DNA of 64,000 bases from an uncultured Roseobacter sp. GTDB lineage: Bacteria > Pseudomonadota > Alphaproteobacteria > Rhodobacterales > Rhodobacteraceae. Below are positions 17,316 through 24,907 of this stretch, one piece after another. How positions within the stretch are numbered: the stretch's first letter is position 1; the number at the start of each line of letters is the position of its first letter. The notes beneath the pieces are model-generated. The model ran no database searches. It was not told the origin of the DNA and was given only the letters and a program-made list of their open reading frames with translations. A program made the position numbers and the translations under genes. The DNA lies in the NCBI GenBank assembly GCA_947501635.1, contig CANMWT010000001.1, positions 310,001-374,000 on the forward strand, in the 5' to 3' direction.

Positions 17316-18308
17316 TTAAAACAGCTGTTCGATGTCGAAGCTTGATGCGAATTCAAACGGAGTGTGAAAGAAGTAGTTCGCCGCATCCGGTGCGTCGAAA
17401 CTTGGCGAGAACCGCCCCTGCGCCGGTTCCATCTGCGCAAAATAGTCTTCAACTGACGGCGGCTCGAAATGGGGTTCTTCGATGGGTGGTGCTGCTTGCG
17501 GTGCCGCTTGGGTTGTGACGGTCATTTGCTGCCAGTCGCCCCAGTCTTCTCCGTCGAAAGCGCGCAGCTCTACGGTATGTGACGAGCCGCCGTCGATGCC
17601 GCGTAGCTCGATGTTGCCCAGATCACTTGCCGCGAATTCAAAGCCGTCGCTGGCGTCGATATCCTGTCCACTGATGCGCACTTCGATGTCCGCGGTTTGT
17701 TCTCGTAGCTGAAAGGCCACTGCCGCGTCACCATCTGCATCTTCATAGTCTACGTTGGGTACAAGCACTGTCCACGCGTCTTCGGCGACGGTCATGTCCG
17801 ACAATGCAATGTCGGGGGCAGTATTGACCGGTGATACACTGGGGTCTGTTGGATCAAGATTGACCTCCGCCCCGGTGCGCGCGAAATTCTGTGTCACGAA
17901 AATGCCTGTCCAGCCATCATATTCGCCGACTACGATACCGATGCCGATATAGTCAAAATCTGGGTTGAGGATATTGGCCCTGTGACCGGGGCTGTTCATC
18001 AAGGCGTTGTGAAGGTTGATTACGTCATCCTCAAAGCCTGAGGCGCCCCGAATGGACTGCCAGGCGACGTTCTCGCCCCATGTCCAGCCATTGGCAAAGG
18101 TAAAGCCCGCGTCGCGCATCCGATCACCGGGAGAAGACCCACCCGCGCCAGTATGCGAAAAGGTGTCGGTGTCGATCATCCACTGGCTATGAACATCCGC
18201 TGCTTCGTTCAGATCCAGTTCCAGCTGCACGGGATCGACCCCTGCGGCGGCGCGCTCTGCGTTGATGAGCATGAGCATTTGAACTTCGAGTTCAGAGGCG
18301 AATGACAT
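17316..18308 (-). CDS. CAP-domain (SCP/PR1, YkwD-like) protein with cadherin-like segment
   Basis: This 330-residue protein carries a CAP domain over about residues 5-135, with the family His/Glu landmarks VHSQWMIDTDTFSHTG, GENVAW and LMNSPGHRANILNPDFDYIGIG. A segment of about 100 residues resembling cadherin or bacterial Ig-like repeats (NTAPDIALSDMTVAEDAW) follows, then a Pro/Gln linker and a Phe-rich, acidic C-terminus. No N-terminal signal peptide is visible with the start at 18308 or with the longer in-frame start. Secretion by a type I system through the C-terminus is a possible explanation. The exact role of bacterial CAP proteins is mostly unknown. Confidence 0.8.
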   Translation of the reverse strand: MSFASELEVQMLMLINAERAAAGVDPVQLELDLNEAADVHSQWMIDTDTFSHTGAGGSSPGDRMRDAGFTFANGWTWGENVAWQSIRGASGFEDDVINLHNALMNSPGHRANILNPDFDYIGIGIVVGEYDGWTGIFVTQNFARTGAEVNLDPTDPSVSPVNTAPDIALSDMTVAEDAWTVLVPNVDYEDADGDAAVAFQLREQTADIEVRISGQDIDASDGFEFAASDLGNIELRGIDGGSSHTVELRAFDGEDWGDWQQMTVTTQAAPQAAPPIEEPHFEPPSVEDYFAQMEPAQGRFSPSFDAPDAANYFFHTPFEFASSFDIEQLF

Positions 18309-18558
18309 GGTGGTTCCCCGGACGGTGTTTTTTGTTCTGTCGAGCCAGTAGTGCGGTCCCACCCCGGGGGAAAGCTATGTCTTCATTGCGTCGTGAGATA
18401 GGCATGAAACGGCTGTTGAGACGGCAAAATTGTGGCCGAATTGTGCTGACGGCAAAGAACCGCCGGTAAACGCAGGGCAGACCGGCAGCCAGCTTTGGTG
18501 TCGCTGTCTGGAATTTGCTGTGCTACGCTGATGTCATTAATTGGTGGTCGGGGGACAA

Positions 18559-19284
18559 ATGCCGGGTGAACATGACTGGATAACGCTGCATAGGGTGCGT
18601 TTTGCACACCCGATTGCCGCTTTGGAGCATGTGTTTGAGGGCCCGAAAGGGCCTGATTGCTGGCGGTTCTGCGTCGAGCACAATTTAGGTGGCAACGCCC
18701 TTCCGACCTGGGTGTCCGATGTCTGGGCGGGTCTGGGCATATGGTCTGATCGCGCTGCGGCAGAGGCGATGCTGGCGGACCCCGTCGCAGCCATGCCGGC
18801 CCTTGCGGATGCCGTTGAAGCCTGGCATGCGCTGGCGCTTCCGGTGCAGCATCGCGGCGAAGTCAGGTGGCGCGGCATTGTCGAGGAAAACAGCGCCATC
18901 CGCCCCGCAGCCGAGGACATAGACGCACCGCTGGCGGTTGTGACATCGGCCAGTTTCGATGACCCGACCAACCCCGACGAACTGCCGCGCATGTCACGTT
19001 TTGCGGTAAAGGTTTCAGAAGCGATCGAGTATTTGCGCGTCCAGCCCGGCAACATCCGCACCGGCGTCTTCAATGGTGGCTTTGATGGGCGTGAAGGGTT
19101 TACCCTCACGCTTTGGGAAAGCGATGCCCAGATGCTCAAGTCCGCCTATCACAGCGGCTATCACCGCAAGGTCATGGACGAAAGCCGCGACGGCTCGACC
19201 TTTGATCGCAGCTCGTTTACACGGCTTCGCATTCTGTCAAATACCGGCAGTTGGTCTGGCGCGCCTTTTCAACAGGTCGCCTGA
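18559..19284 (+). CDS. Spheroidene monooxygenase (CrtA)-like protein
   Basis: This 241-residue protein resembles the CrtA family. The resemblance is clearest in the C-terminal third, where a hydrophobic strand (GFTLTLWESDAQM) is followed by YHSGYHRKVMDESR and an FTRLRILSNTGSWSG ending, as in ferredoxin-like heme-binding oxygenases. CrtA oxidises the carotenoid spheroidene to spheroidenone in phototrophic Rhodobacterales. The match is recognition of pattern only, and the protein lacks carotenoid-gene neighbours here, so the substrate may differ. I chose ATG 18559 because GGGGG lies just upstream. It converges with the YHS gene. Confidence 0.5.
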   Translation: MPGEHDWITLHRVRFAHPIAALEHVFEGPKGPDCWRFCVEHNLGGNALPTWVSDVWAGLGIWSDRAAAEAMLADPVAAMPALADAVEAWHALALPVQHRGEVRWRGIVEENSAIRPAAEDIDAPLAVVTSASFDDPTNPDELPRMSRFAVKVSEAIEYLRVQPGNIRTGVFNGGFDGREGFTLTLWESDAQMLKSAYHSGYHRKVMDESRDGSTFDRSSFTRLRILSNTGSWSGAPFQQVA

Positions 19285-19295
19285 CCGCGCGTGAT

Positions 19296-19754
19296 CTATC
19301 CGATGATTTTCGGCCAGTTCGCATCAGCCGACGCAATGCGCTCGGGAATGTCCCGTTCCCATTTGCGTTGGATGCGGCGCGAGTAATTCAGATAAAGCTT
19401 TCCATCGACGATCTTCCACGCTTTGGGCGTCGTCGATGCGGTATAGCCCTCACTGACCGCATAGGCGCAATAGCCGCCATATTGTGGGGCATAAGCCTGT
19501 GGGTCAGCCGCGAAGGCATCGCGGTTTGCTTCGGAGGAAAACCGCCATGTTGCACCGTTCCAGTCCACGGTGACGTCTTTGGAGCCAGCGACGGGCGCAC
19601 CTTCGGTAAAGTAGGCCACGGGGTCTGTCCCGTCGATCGCGATGCCTTTTTCGGCGTAGACTGGGGCGATGCCCGCCTGCGCGGCCTGCGCGAAAATCGC
19701 GGCAATCGGTGTGGCGGCGGCGCCGGTCAGTACAAAGCGACGGGAATATGTCAT
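19296..19754 (-). CDS. Exported YHS-domain protein
   Basis: This 152-residue protein starts with a twin-arginine-like signal (TYSRRFVLTGAAATPIAAIF). The mature part is a YHS domain: GIAIDGTDPVAYFTEGAPV, DWNGATWRFSSEANRDAFAADPQAYAPQYGGYCAYAVS. YHS domains are often metal-binding, and this version is common as a small exported protein in proteobacteria. The signal and the GGAG site upstream favour the start at 19754. An in-frame start at 19838 would add 28 residues before the signal. Function is not established. Confidence 0.82.
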   Translation of the reverse strand: MTYSRRFVLTGAAATPIAAIFAQAAQAGIAPVYAEKGIAIDGTDPVAYFTEGAPVAGSKDVTVDWNGATWRFSSEANRDAFAADPQAYAPQYGGYCAYAVSEGYTASTTPKAWKIVDGKLYLNYSRRIQRKWERDIPERIASADANWPKIIG

Positions 19755-19865
19755 GGCGGTCTCCTGCGGTTGAGGCGGTGTTTTCCTGTGCCAGATAGAT
19801 AAGCCAGCCTGCCCAACGGGCCCAGTGGCCTCACCCAAACGTGACGTTTTGAAAGATTCACGACA

Positions 19866-19902
19866 AAAAACCCCCGCAGGCGCCGGGCCAACGGGGGTTT
19901 CT
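19866..19902 (-). terminator. Rho-independent terminator after rpsU
   Basis: Read on the minus strand, a GC-rich stem (AAACCCCCG paired with CGGGGGTTT, arms 19892-19900 and 19868-19876) is followed by a run of T. It stands 27 bases after the rpsU stop. The plus-strand side has only TTTCTTAA, so termination is mainly of rpsU transcription. Confidence 0.85.
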
Positions 19903-19928
19903 TAATTCTGTGCCATCGGCCGGTGTGC

Positions 19929-20135
19929 TTAGAGCATACCTTCGCGTTGGGCTTTTTTGCGTGCCAGTTTACGGGCACGGCGGATCGCTTCAGCTTTCTC
20001 GCGCGCTTTTTTCTCGGACGGCTTCTCGAAATGTTGCTTGAGCTTCATTTCACGAAAGACACCTTCGCGCTGCAGCTTTTTCTTCAGGGCACGGAGCGCC
20101 TGATCGACGTTATTGTCGCGAACACTAACCTGCAT
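19929..20135 (-). CDS. rpsU: 30S ribosomal protein S21
   Basis: This 68-residue, highly basic protein matches bS21 over its whole length ([20 protein letters not shown] at the start, Lys/Arg-rich helices after). S21 sits on the small-subunit platform near the Shine-Dalgarno helix and is needed for initiation on structured messages. The gene is monocistronic here, with its own terminator downstream and the divergent COQ9 gene upstream. Confidence 0.97.
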   Translation of the reverse strand: MQVSVRDNNVDQALRALKKKLQREGVFREMKLKQHFEKPSEKKAREKAEAIRRARKLARKKAQREGML

Positions 20136-20248
20136 GTGGTTGTCACCACCTTTCTAAGTTAAGTTGCAAGGAATTGCAGGAGTTGGGCGTATAGCAAGGA
20201 CGCCCTATCTTGTCCAGTGTGAAGAACGATATCGCCAAGGAGCTTGCC

Positions 20249-20947
20249 ATGACCGTACCCTATGAGACCGCAAAAGCAGACCTTTTGCAGGCCGCGCTGA
20301 TGCATGTTCCGTTTGATGGCTGGTCGGAAGCCACTTTTCAGGCGGCGATTCGGGACACACAACTCGCGCCATCGGTGGCGCGGGCAATTTGTCCACGCGG
20401 TGCGGTTGACCTTGCGGTGGCGTTTCACAAGGCTGGTGACGGTGCGATGCTCGCACGTCTGCAAGAGGCTGATCTGGACGGCATGAAGTTTCGGGACAAG
20501 ATCGCAACTGCGGTGCGGTTCCGCCTTGAGGTGGTCGAGGACAAGGAAGCCGTGCGGCGCGGCACGACGCTGTTTGCGCTTCCCATGTACGCACCCGACG
20601 GTGCCAAGCTGGTCTGGGGCACCTGCGATGCCATCTGGACCGCATTGGGTGACACATCCGAAGATGTGAACTGGTACACAAAGCGCGCCACGTTGTCGGG
20701 GGTATACTCCTCAACAGTGCTCTATTGGTTGGGTGATGAGAGCCCGGACCACATGGCCACATGGGCCTTTCTGGATCGCCGCATCGCGGATGTCATGCGC
20801 ATTGAAGAAATCAAGGCGCGCGTGCGCAAAAGCCCGACACTCAGCCGCCTGTTGGCCGGGCCGAACTGGTTTCTGGGGCAAATCAAGGCACCTATGCGTG
20901 GTCGCGGTGCGGATATGCCCGGCAGCTGGAGCACTCCGCGCGACTAG
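20249..20947 (+). CDS. COQ9-family ubiquinone biosynthesis protein
   Basis: This 232-residue protein matches the COQ9 family. It has a TetR-like helical N-terminus (AALMHVPFDGWSEATFQAAI) and the conserved C-terminal lipid-binding region (DVNWYTKRATLSGVYSSTVLYWLGDESPD). COQ9 binds lipids and helps present ubiquinone precursors to the COQ7 hydroxylase. ATG 20249 has AAGGAG upstream; a longer in-frame start at 20210 is less likely. It is divergent from rpsU, a neighbourhood often seen in alphaproteobacteria. Confidence 0.9.
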   Translation: MTVPYETAKADLLQAALMHVPFDGWSEATFQAAIRDTQLAPSVARAICPRGAVDLAVAFHKAGDGAMLARLQEADLDGMKFRDKIATAVRFRLEVVEDKEAVRRGTTLFALPMYAPDGAKLVWGTCDAIWTALGDTSEDVNWYTKRATLSGVYSSTVLYWLGDESPDHMATWAFLDRRIADVMRIEEIKARVRKSPTLSRLLAGPNWFLGQIKAPMRGRGADMPGSWSTPRD

Positions 20948-21035
20948 GGCCGACTTGCGCGCGGCCGGTCTCGCGCGGTTGCGCTTGAGGTGCACGGCGC
21001 TATGGTGCGCGCGGTAAACAGACAGGACGGACGGC

Positions 21036-22022
21036 ATGGCCCAAATGATGCGCGCGATAGAGATCACTGAAGCAGGCGGACCGGAGGTATTGAAGCCTGT
21101 TGAACGCCCGATCCCCGAGGCGGGGCACGGTCAGGTCGTTCTCAAAGTGGCCTGGGCCGGTGTGAACAGGCCGGATGCGCTCCAGCGGGCAGGGCTCTAT
21201 GCGCCGCCGCCCACAGCCAGCGATCTGCCCGGACTGGAAGCATCAGGAGAGGTTGTGTCGGTTGGGCCGGGCGCACAGGGTGTGTCGGTCGGCGATCAGG
21301 TCTGTGCGCTTTTGCCCGGGGGCGGCTATGCCGAGTATGTCGCCACGCCTGCGGCGCACTGCCTGCCGGTGCCCGGCGGTATGGGGCTGCGCGAGGCCGC
21401 CTGCCTGCCCGAGACCTATTTTACGGTCTGGTCCAATGTCTTCACCCGAGGCGGGCTGAAGGGCGGCGAGCGGTTTTTGGTGCACGGCGGGTCTTCGGGT
21501 ATCGGCACAACCGCAATCCAGCTGGCGCGCGCTTTCGGTGCGCGGGTCTTTACGACCGCCGGATCAGCCGAGAAATGTGACGTTTGCGTCCAACTCGGTG
21601 CCGAGCAGGCGATCAATTACCGCGAAGACGACTTCGTGTCAGTTCTGCGCGAGGCAGGCGGGGCCGATCTGATCCTTGACATGGTTGGCGGCGACTACAT
21701 CCCGCGCAACCTCAAGGCTCTGGCGGACGATGGACGACTGGTGCAGATCGCTTTCCTCGGCGGTCCAAAGGTGGAAGTGAATTTCACGACCCTGATGACG
21801 CGTCGCCTGACCATGACCGGCAGTACGTTGCGGCCGCAGAGTGATCTGGCAAAGGCGCGCATCGCACGGGATCTGGCCGGAGCGGTCTGGCCCCTTTTGG
21901 AAGCGGGGACAGTCGCACCCGTGATGGATCAGGAATTTGCACTTGAAGACGCGCATGCCGCACACGCGCGGATGGAAAGCTCGGGTCATATCGGCAAGAT
22001 CGTTTTGAACGTCAATGGCTGA
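21036..22022 (+). CDS. NAD(P)H quinone oxidoreductase, PIG3-like MDR
   Basis: This 328-residue protein is a zinc-independent medium-chain dehydrogenase of the PIG3/TP53I3 type. It has the N-terminal GroES-like fold (GVNRPDALQRAGLYAPPP, LPGLEASGEVVSVGPG) and a Rossmann segment HGGSSGIGTTAIQLARAFGARV. Its C-terminal part ends with HAAHARMESSGHIGKIVL. Such enzymes reduce quinones or enals with NAD(P)H. Two further ATGs (21045, 21048) follow the first, and the exact start is uncertain by three or four residues. The next gene encodes a related but distinct quinone reductase. Confidence 0.88.
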   Translation: MAQMMRAIEITEAGGPEVLKPVERPIPEAGHGQVVLKVAWAGVNRPDALQRAGLYAPPPTASDLPGLEASGEVVSVGPGAQGVSVGDQVCALLPGGGYAEYVATPAAHCLPVPGGMGLREAACLPETYFTVWSNVFTRGGLKGGERFLVHGGSSGIGTTAIQLARAFGARVFTTAGSAEKCDVCVQLGAEQAINYREDDFVSVLREAGGADLILDMVGGDYIPRNLKALADDGRLVQIAFLGGPKVEVNFTTLMTRRLTMTGSTLRPQSDLAKARIARDLAGAVWPLLEAGTVAPVMDQEFALEDAHAAHARMESSGHIGKIVLNVNG

Positions 22023-22094
22023 CCCGACGCTGTGGGCTGCACCGCATAGTAGTCTGTTTCTTGCACTGTAATTCACAAACCGAAGGAGCCACAC

Positions 22095-23069
22095 ATGGTC
22101 AAAACAGCAATCATCGAGACATCTGGCGGGCCAGAGAACATCACGATTGTGGACCGCGAGGTTGGTCGGCCCGGCGCGGGAGAAATCCTGATTGAGCATC
22201 GCGCCTGCGGCCTGAATTTTATCGACGTCTACCAACGCACGGGAATGTATCCGCTTGAGCTGCCGCATGCGTTGGGCATGGAGGCATCGGGCGTGGTCAA
22301 GGCCGTTGGCGAAGGCGTGGCCCACTTAAAAGTCGGCGATCGCGCGGCCTATGCCGCAGCCCCTCCGGGAGCCTATGCCGAAGCAAGGGTGATGCCCGCT
22401 GCACAGGTCTGCCCCCTACCAGATGGCATATCCTTCGACGAGGCGGCGGCAATGATGCTCAAGGGGCTCACGGTTCAGTACCTGTTTCATCGCACAACAC
22501 CGCTGGTGCGCGGTGACACGGTATTGTTTCATGCAGCGGCGGGCGGTGTCGGCTTGATCGCGTGCCAGTGGGCGCGCTCCGAAGGGATCACGTTGATCGG
22601 TACAGCCGGAACAGACGAGAAGTGCCAGTTGGCGCTGGCGCACGGGGCCGCGCATTGCATCAACTACCGCACCGAAGACTTCGCTGCCAAGGTACGTGAA
22701 TTGACGGAAGGCAAAGGCGTGGACGTCGTGATGGATGCTGTCGGTGCCGATACCTTCGAGGGCTCTTTGGACAGTCTTAAACCACTTGGCATGATGATTT
22801 CCTTTGGAAATGCCTCGGGTCCCGTAGCACCTTTCTCGGTTGGCCTGTTGGGGCAGAAAGGGTCGCTCAAGATCACGCGGCCGACGCTGTTTACCCACAT
22901 TGCAGAGCATGAGACCTGTCAGGAAATGGCGCAAATGCTGTTTGGCAAAGTTGTCTCGGGAGATGTCAAAATCCGGATCGACCAGCGTTTTGCCCTGACG
23001 GATGTCGCGGCGGCGCATAAGGCGCTTGAGGCGCGGAAAACAACTGGTAGTACGATCCTCACCCTCTAA
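22095..23069 (+). CDS. qor: Quinone oxidoreductase, zeta-crystallin/Qor type
   Basis: This 324-residue protein belongs to the Qor group: GLNFIDVYQRTGMYPLELPH, ALGMEASGVVKAVGEGV, LLFHAAAGGVGLIACQWA-type nucleotide fold (here VLFHAAAGGVGLIACQWA) and MISFGNASGPVAPF. It should reduce quinones using NADPH. AAGGAG precedes ATG 22095. It follows the PIG3-like gene by 72 bases in the same direction; low similarity between the two argues for family co-location rather than recent duplication. Confidence 0.88.
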   Translation: MVKTAIIETSGGPENITIVDREVGRPGAGEILIEHRACGLNFIDVYQRTGMYPLELPHALGMEASGVVKAVGEGVAHLKVGDRAAYAAAPPGAYAEARVMPAAQVCPLPDGISFDEAAAMMLKGLTVQYLFHRTTPLVRGDTVLFHAAAGGVGLIACQWARSEGITLIGTAGTDEKCQLALAHGAAHCINYRTEDFAAKVRELTEGKGVDVVMDAVGADTFEGSLDSLKPLGMMISFGNASGPVAPFSVGLLGQKGSLKITRPTLFTHIAEHETCQEMAQMLFGKVVSGDVKIRIDQRFALTDVAAAHKALEARKTTGSTILTL

Positions 23070-23077
23070 AGACGCTC

Positions 23078-23704
23078 CTAGCGAATAGGTGTGAAAAGGG
23101 CGGGTTTGGAACAGTCTTTCAGCACATCCTGCCCGCATGTGCGAAACGTCAGATCCTTGGTCAGGCAGATGCGAGCCTCTTGAATATGGCCCGCTTTGCA
23201 GGTGATGGTGATTTGGCGAGCCTTCAGGCGTGGGTTTGATTGCAGAAAGGTTTGCTCGATGACTTCAGGTGCGATCCGGACAGTCTTGGTCAGGTCTCGC
23301 AACAGCTGCGGTCTTTGAACTGTGGCGTATGCGGCGCGGGACAGGCTGTAGTAGCTTGATGCGTCGAGGCCGGTGCAGGTGCCGTGCTTTTTCCACTGGT
23401 GCCACGCAAGCCCCGCGCTCCCCATAATGTCGGCCATGTCACGCGTCATGGCCCGCGATGGCGGTCGGTTGGCGGTCTGACAATACTGCGGATAGCCCCG
23501 TTCGAATTGCGGCCAAAGGCCGTGAAGGATCCAGCCGTGGTCTTGTTGCGATGCGCATTGCTCCGCTGCGCGCGCGTCACCCTCTGTGGCGCACCAGTTG
23601 GGTGACCAGCTCAGGGCCATCACGTAGTAGTCGAATTGCCCGGGTGTCTGCGCCTTTGTCTCTGTGGCGCAAAGTAAGAGTAGGGTCAGACAGAACCAGC
23701 GCAT
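23078..23704 (-). CDS. Exported ribonuclease T2 family protein
   Basis: This 208-residue protein has a short signal peptide (MRWFCLTLLLLCATETKA) and both catalytic segments of RNase T2: GWILHGLWPQ (CAS I) and HQWKKHGTC (CAS II), with the two catalytic histidines. Paired cysteines suit a periplasmic disulfide-bonded enzyme. RNase T2 enzymes cleave single-stranded RNA through 2',3'-cyclic phosphate intermediates. A CpdB-like cyclic-phosphodiesterase gene lies 7 kb downstream and could use such products, although I see no direct link. It converges with qor across 8 bases. Confidence 0.9.
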   Translation of the reverse strand: MRWFCLTLLLLCATETKAQTPGQFDYYVMALSWSPNWCATEGDARAAEQCASQQDHGWILHGLWPQFERGYPQYCQTANRPPSRAMTRDMADIMGSAGLAWHQWKKHGTCTGLDASSYYSLSRAAYATVQRPQLLRDLTKTVRIAPEVIEQTFLQSNPRLKARQITITCKAGHIQEARICLTKDLTFRTCGQDVLKDCSKPALFTPIR

Positions 23705-23841
23705 TTGGGCTTTCCTTATTCAATCCGGGCCACTATATACACCGCAAGTTCCCCCACAATGGAAACCGTTCCGGCCCGCCGGGACCGCCCTTGAAGGCGA
23801 TGGTTCAGACGTGGGGAAAGCACTTGGATAGGAGCACTGCA

Positions 23842-24618
23842 ATGTCAAAACCGATTATGGCTAAAGCCACCGCTGTTTGGTTGGTGGACAATACAACCAT
23901 CAGCTTTAAACAGATTGCTGATTTCGTTGGAATGCACGAGTTGGAAGTGCAGGGCATTGCGGATGGCGATGTGGCGCAGGGTGTCAAAGGGTTCGACCCG
24001 ATCGCCAACAACCAGTTGACGCAGGATGAAATTGACGCAGCCCAGTCAAACCCGATGCACAAGCTCAAGCTGAAGTTCAACGCCGCAGCACAGGGCGAGG
24101 AAAAGCGGCGCGGGCCACGGTATACGCCACTGTCCAAGCGTCAGGACCGGCCCGCCTCTATTTTGTGGCTCGTGAAGTTCCACCCCGAGTTGAGCGACGG
24201 GCAAATCAGCAAGCTGGTCGGCACAACCAAACCTACAATTCAGGCAATTCGCGAGCGGACGCATTGGAACATTGCCAATATCCAGCCGATCGATCCCGTT
24301 GCTTTGGGCCTGTGCAAGCAGTCTGAACTCGATGCAGCCGTGCAAAAGGCAGCGTCCAAGAAGGCCGCCGACGCACCGATCATGAGTGATGACGAACGGC
24401 GTAAGCTGGTCAGCACTGAACAAAGCCTTGGTATGGACGCTGAGCCGAAGATTCCGACCGCAATCGAAGGGCTGGAGACGTTCACCCTGTCCGGAGACGC
24501 TGAAACAGAAGACGCAGCGTCGGACGAGAATGCAGGCGATTTCGCGGACGCCGACAGCTTCTTCAATCTGCCCGACGGTGCGCATGACGATGATGAGGAC
24601 GAAAGCGCCAAGGGCTGA
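23842..24618 (+). CDS. trcR: Cell cycle transcriptional regulator TrcR (DUF1013)
   Basis: This 258-residue protein matches the DUF1013/TrcR family of alphaproteobacteria. A helix-turn-helix-like N-terminus (ATAVWLVDNTTISFKQIADF) is followed by conserved basic and tryptophan-rich parts (PASILWLVKFHPELSDGQIS, IRERTHWNIANIQPIDPVALGLC). The C-terminal third is acidic and poorly conserved, ending in a run of Asp/Glu. ATG 23842 has AGGAG upstream. The frame is open far upstream into the RNase T2 gene's other strand, but that extension has no coding character. Confidence 0.9.
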   Translation: MSKPIMAKATAVWLVDNTTISFKQIADFVGMHELEVQGIADGDVAQGVKGFDPIANNQLTQDEIDAAQSNPMHKLKLKFNAAAQGEEKRRGPRYTPLSKRQDRPASILWLVKFHPELSDGQISKLVGTTKPTIQAIRERTHWNIANIQPIDPVALGLCKQSELDAAVQKAASKKAADAPIMSDDERRKLVSTEQSLGMDAEPKIPTAIEGLETFTLSGDAETEDAASDENAGDFADADSFFNLPDGAHDDDEDESAKG

Positions 24619-24711
24619 GTCCCAGTTTTCGCCACTTTGCGCTGTCCATCCGTTTCCTATCGCGGCGACGGCCTGTTTTTTGCCGCCGGGACCGCGCACA
24701 GCGTGCTGCGT

Positions 24712-24736
24712 TTTTTGCATGGCAGCCATGCAAAAA
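24712..24736. repeat. Perfect 25-base palindrome
   Basis: Two 12-base arms (TTTTTGCATGGC and its exact complement GCCATGCAAAAA) surround one base at 24724. The T and A tracts lie on the wrong sides for a Rho-independent terminator on either strand. It sits between trcR and the ornithine decarboxylase leader, two bases before a TTGACT sequence that could be a -35 element. A repressor operator is the simplest reading. Confidence 0.5.
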
Positions 24737-24777
24737 CATTGACTTGCGCGAATCCTCAACTGGCGTAAATGACGAAA

Positions 24778-24890
24778 ACAAGACGCCAACGCACGCGCCT
24801 CTGGCCGGTCGGTAAGTTCTACTGATTGACCCGCGTTTATGTAGCGACGGTAACGTCTCTTGAAACGACTTTGGGGAAAATTCCCCCTTT
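24778..24890 (+). ncRNA. Structured 5' leader, candidate speF-type element
   Basis: The 170-base leader of the ornithine decarboxylase gene contains conserved-looking blocks (GCGCCTCTGGCCGG, TGACCCGCGTTTATG) and a hairpin GACG-GTAA-CGTC at 24846-24857 closed by a GNRA-type tetraloop. The speF motif is a known cis-acting RNA upstream of ornithine decarboxylase genes in alphaproteobacteria, and position and composition agree with it. Boundaries are approximate, and the assignment was made by eye. Confidence 0.45.
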
Positions 24891-24907
24891 GCTCTTTGGA
24901 GATGACC

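Noticed and set aside
18383-18607. Small minus-strand frame between the CAP and CrtA-like genes
   Set aside because: It overlaps the start of the CrtA-like gene, has no ribosome site and no recognisable sequence.
21036-23069. Two quinone oxidoreductases as a recent tandem duplication
   Set aside because: They belong to distinct subgroups (PIG3-like and Qor) with low similarity, so recent duplication is not supported.
23458-23841. N-terminal extension of trcR
   Set aside because: It overlaps the RNase T2 gene on the other strand, and family proteins start at the ATG at 23842, which has AGGAG.
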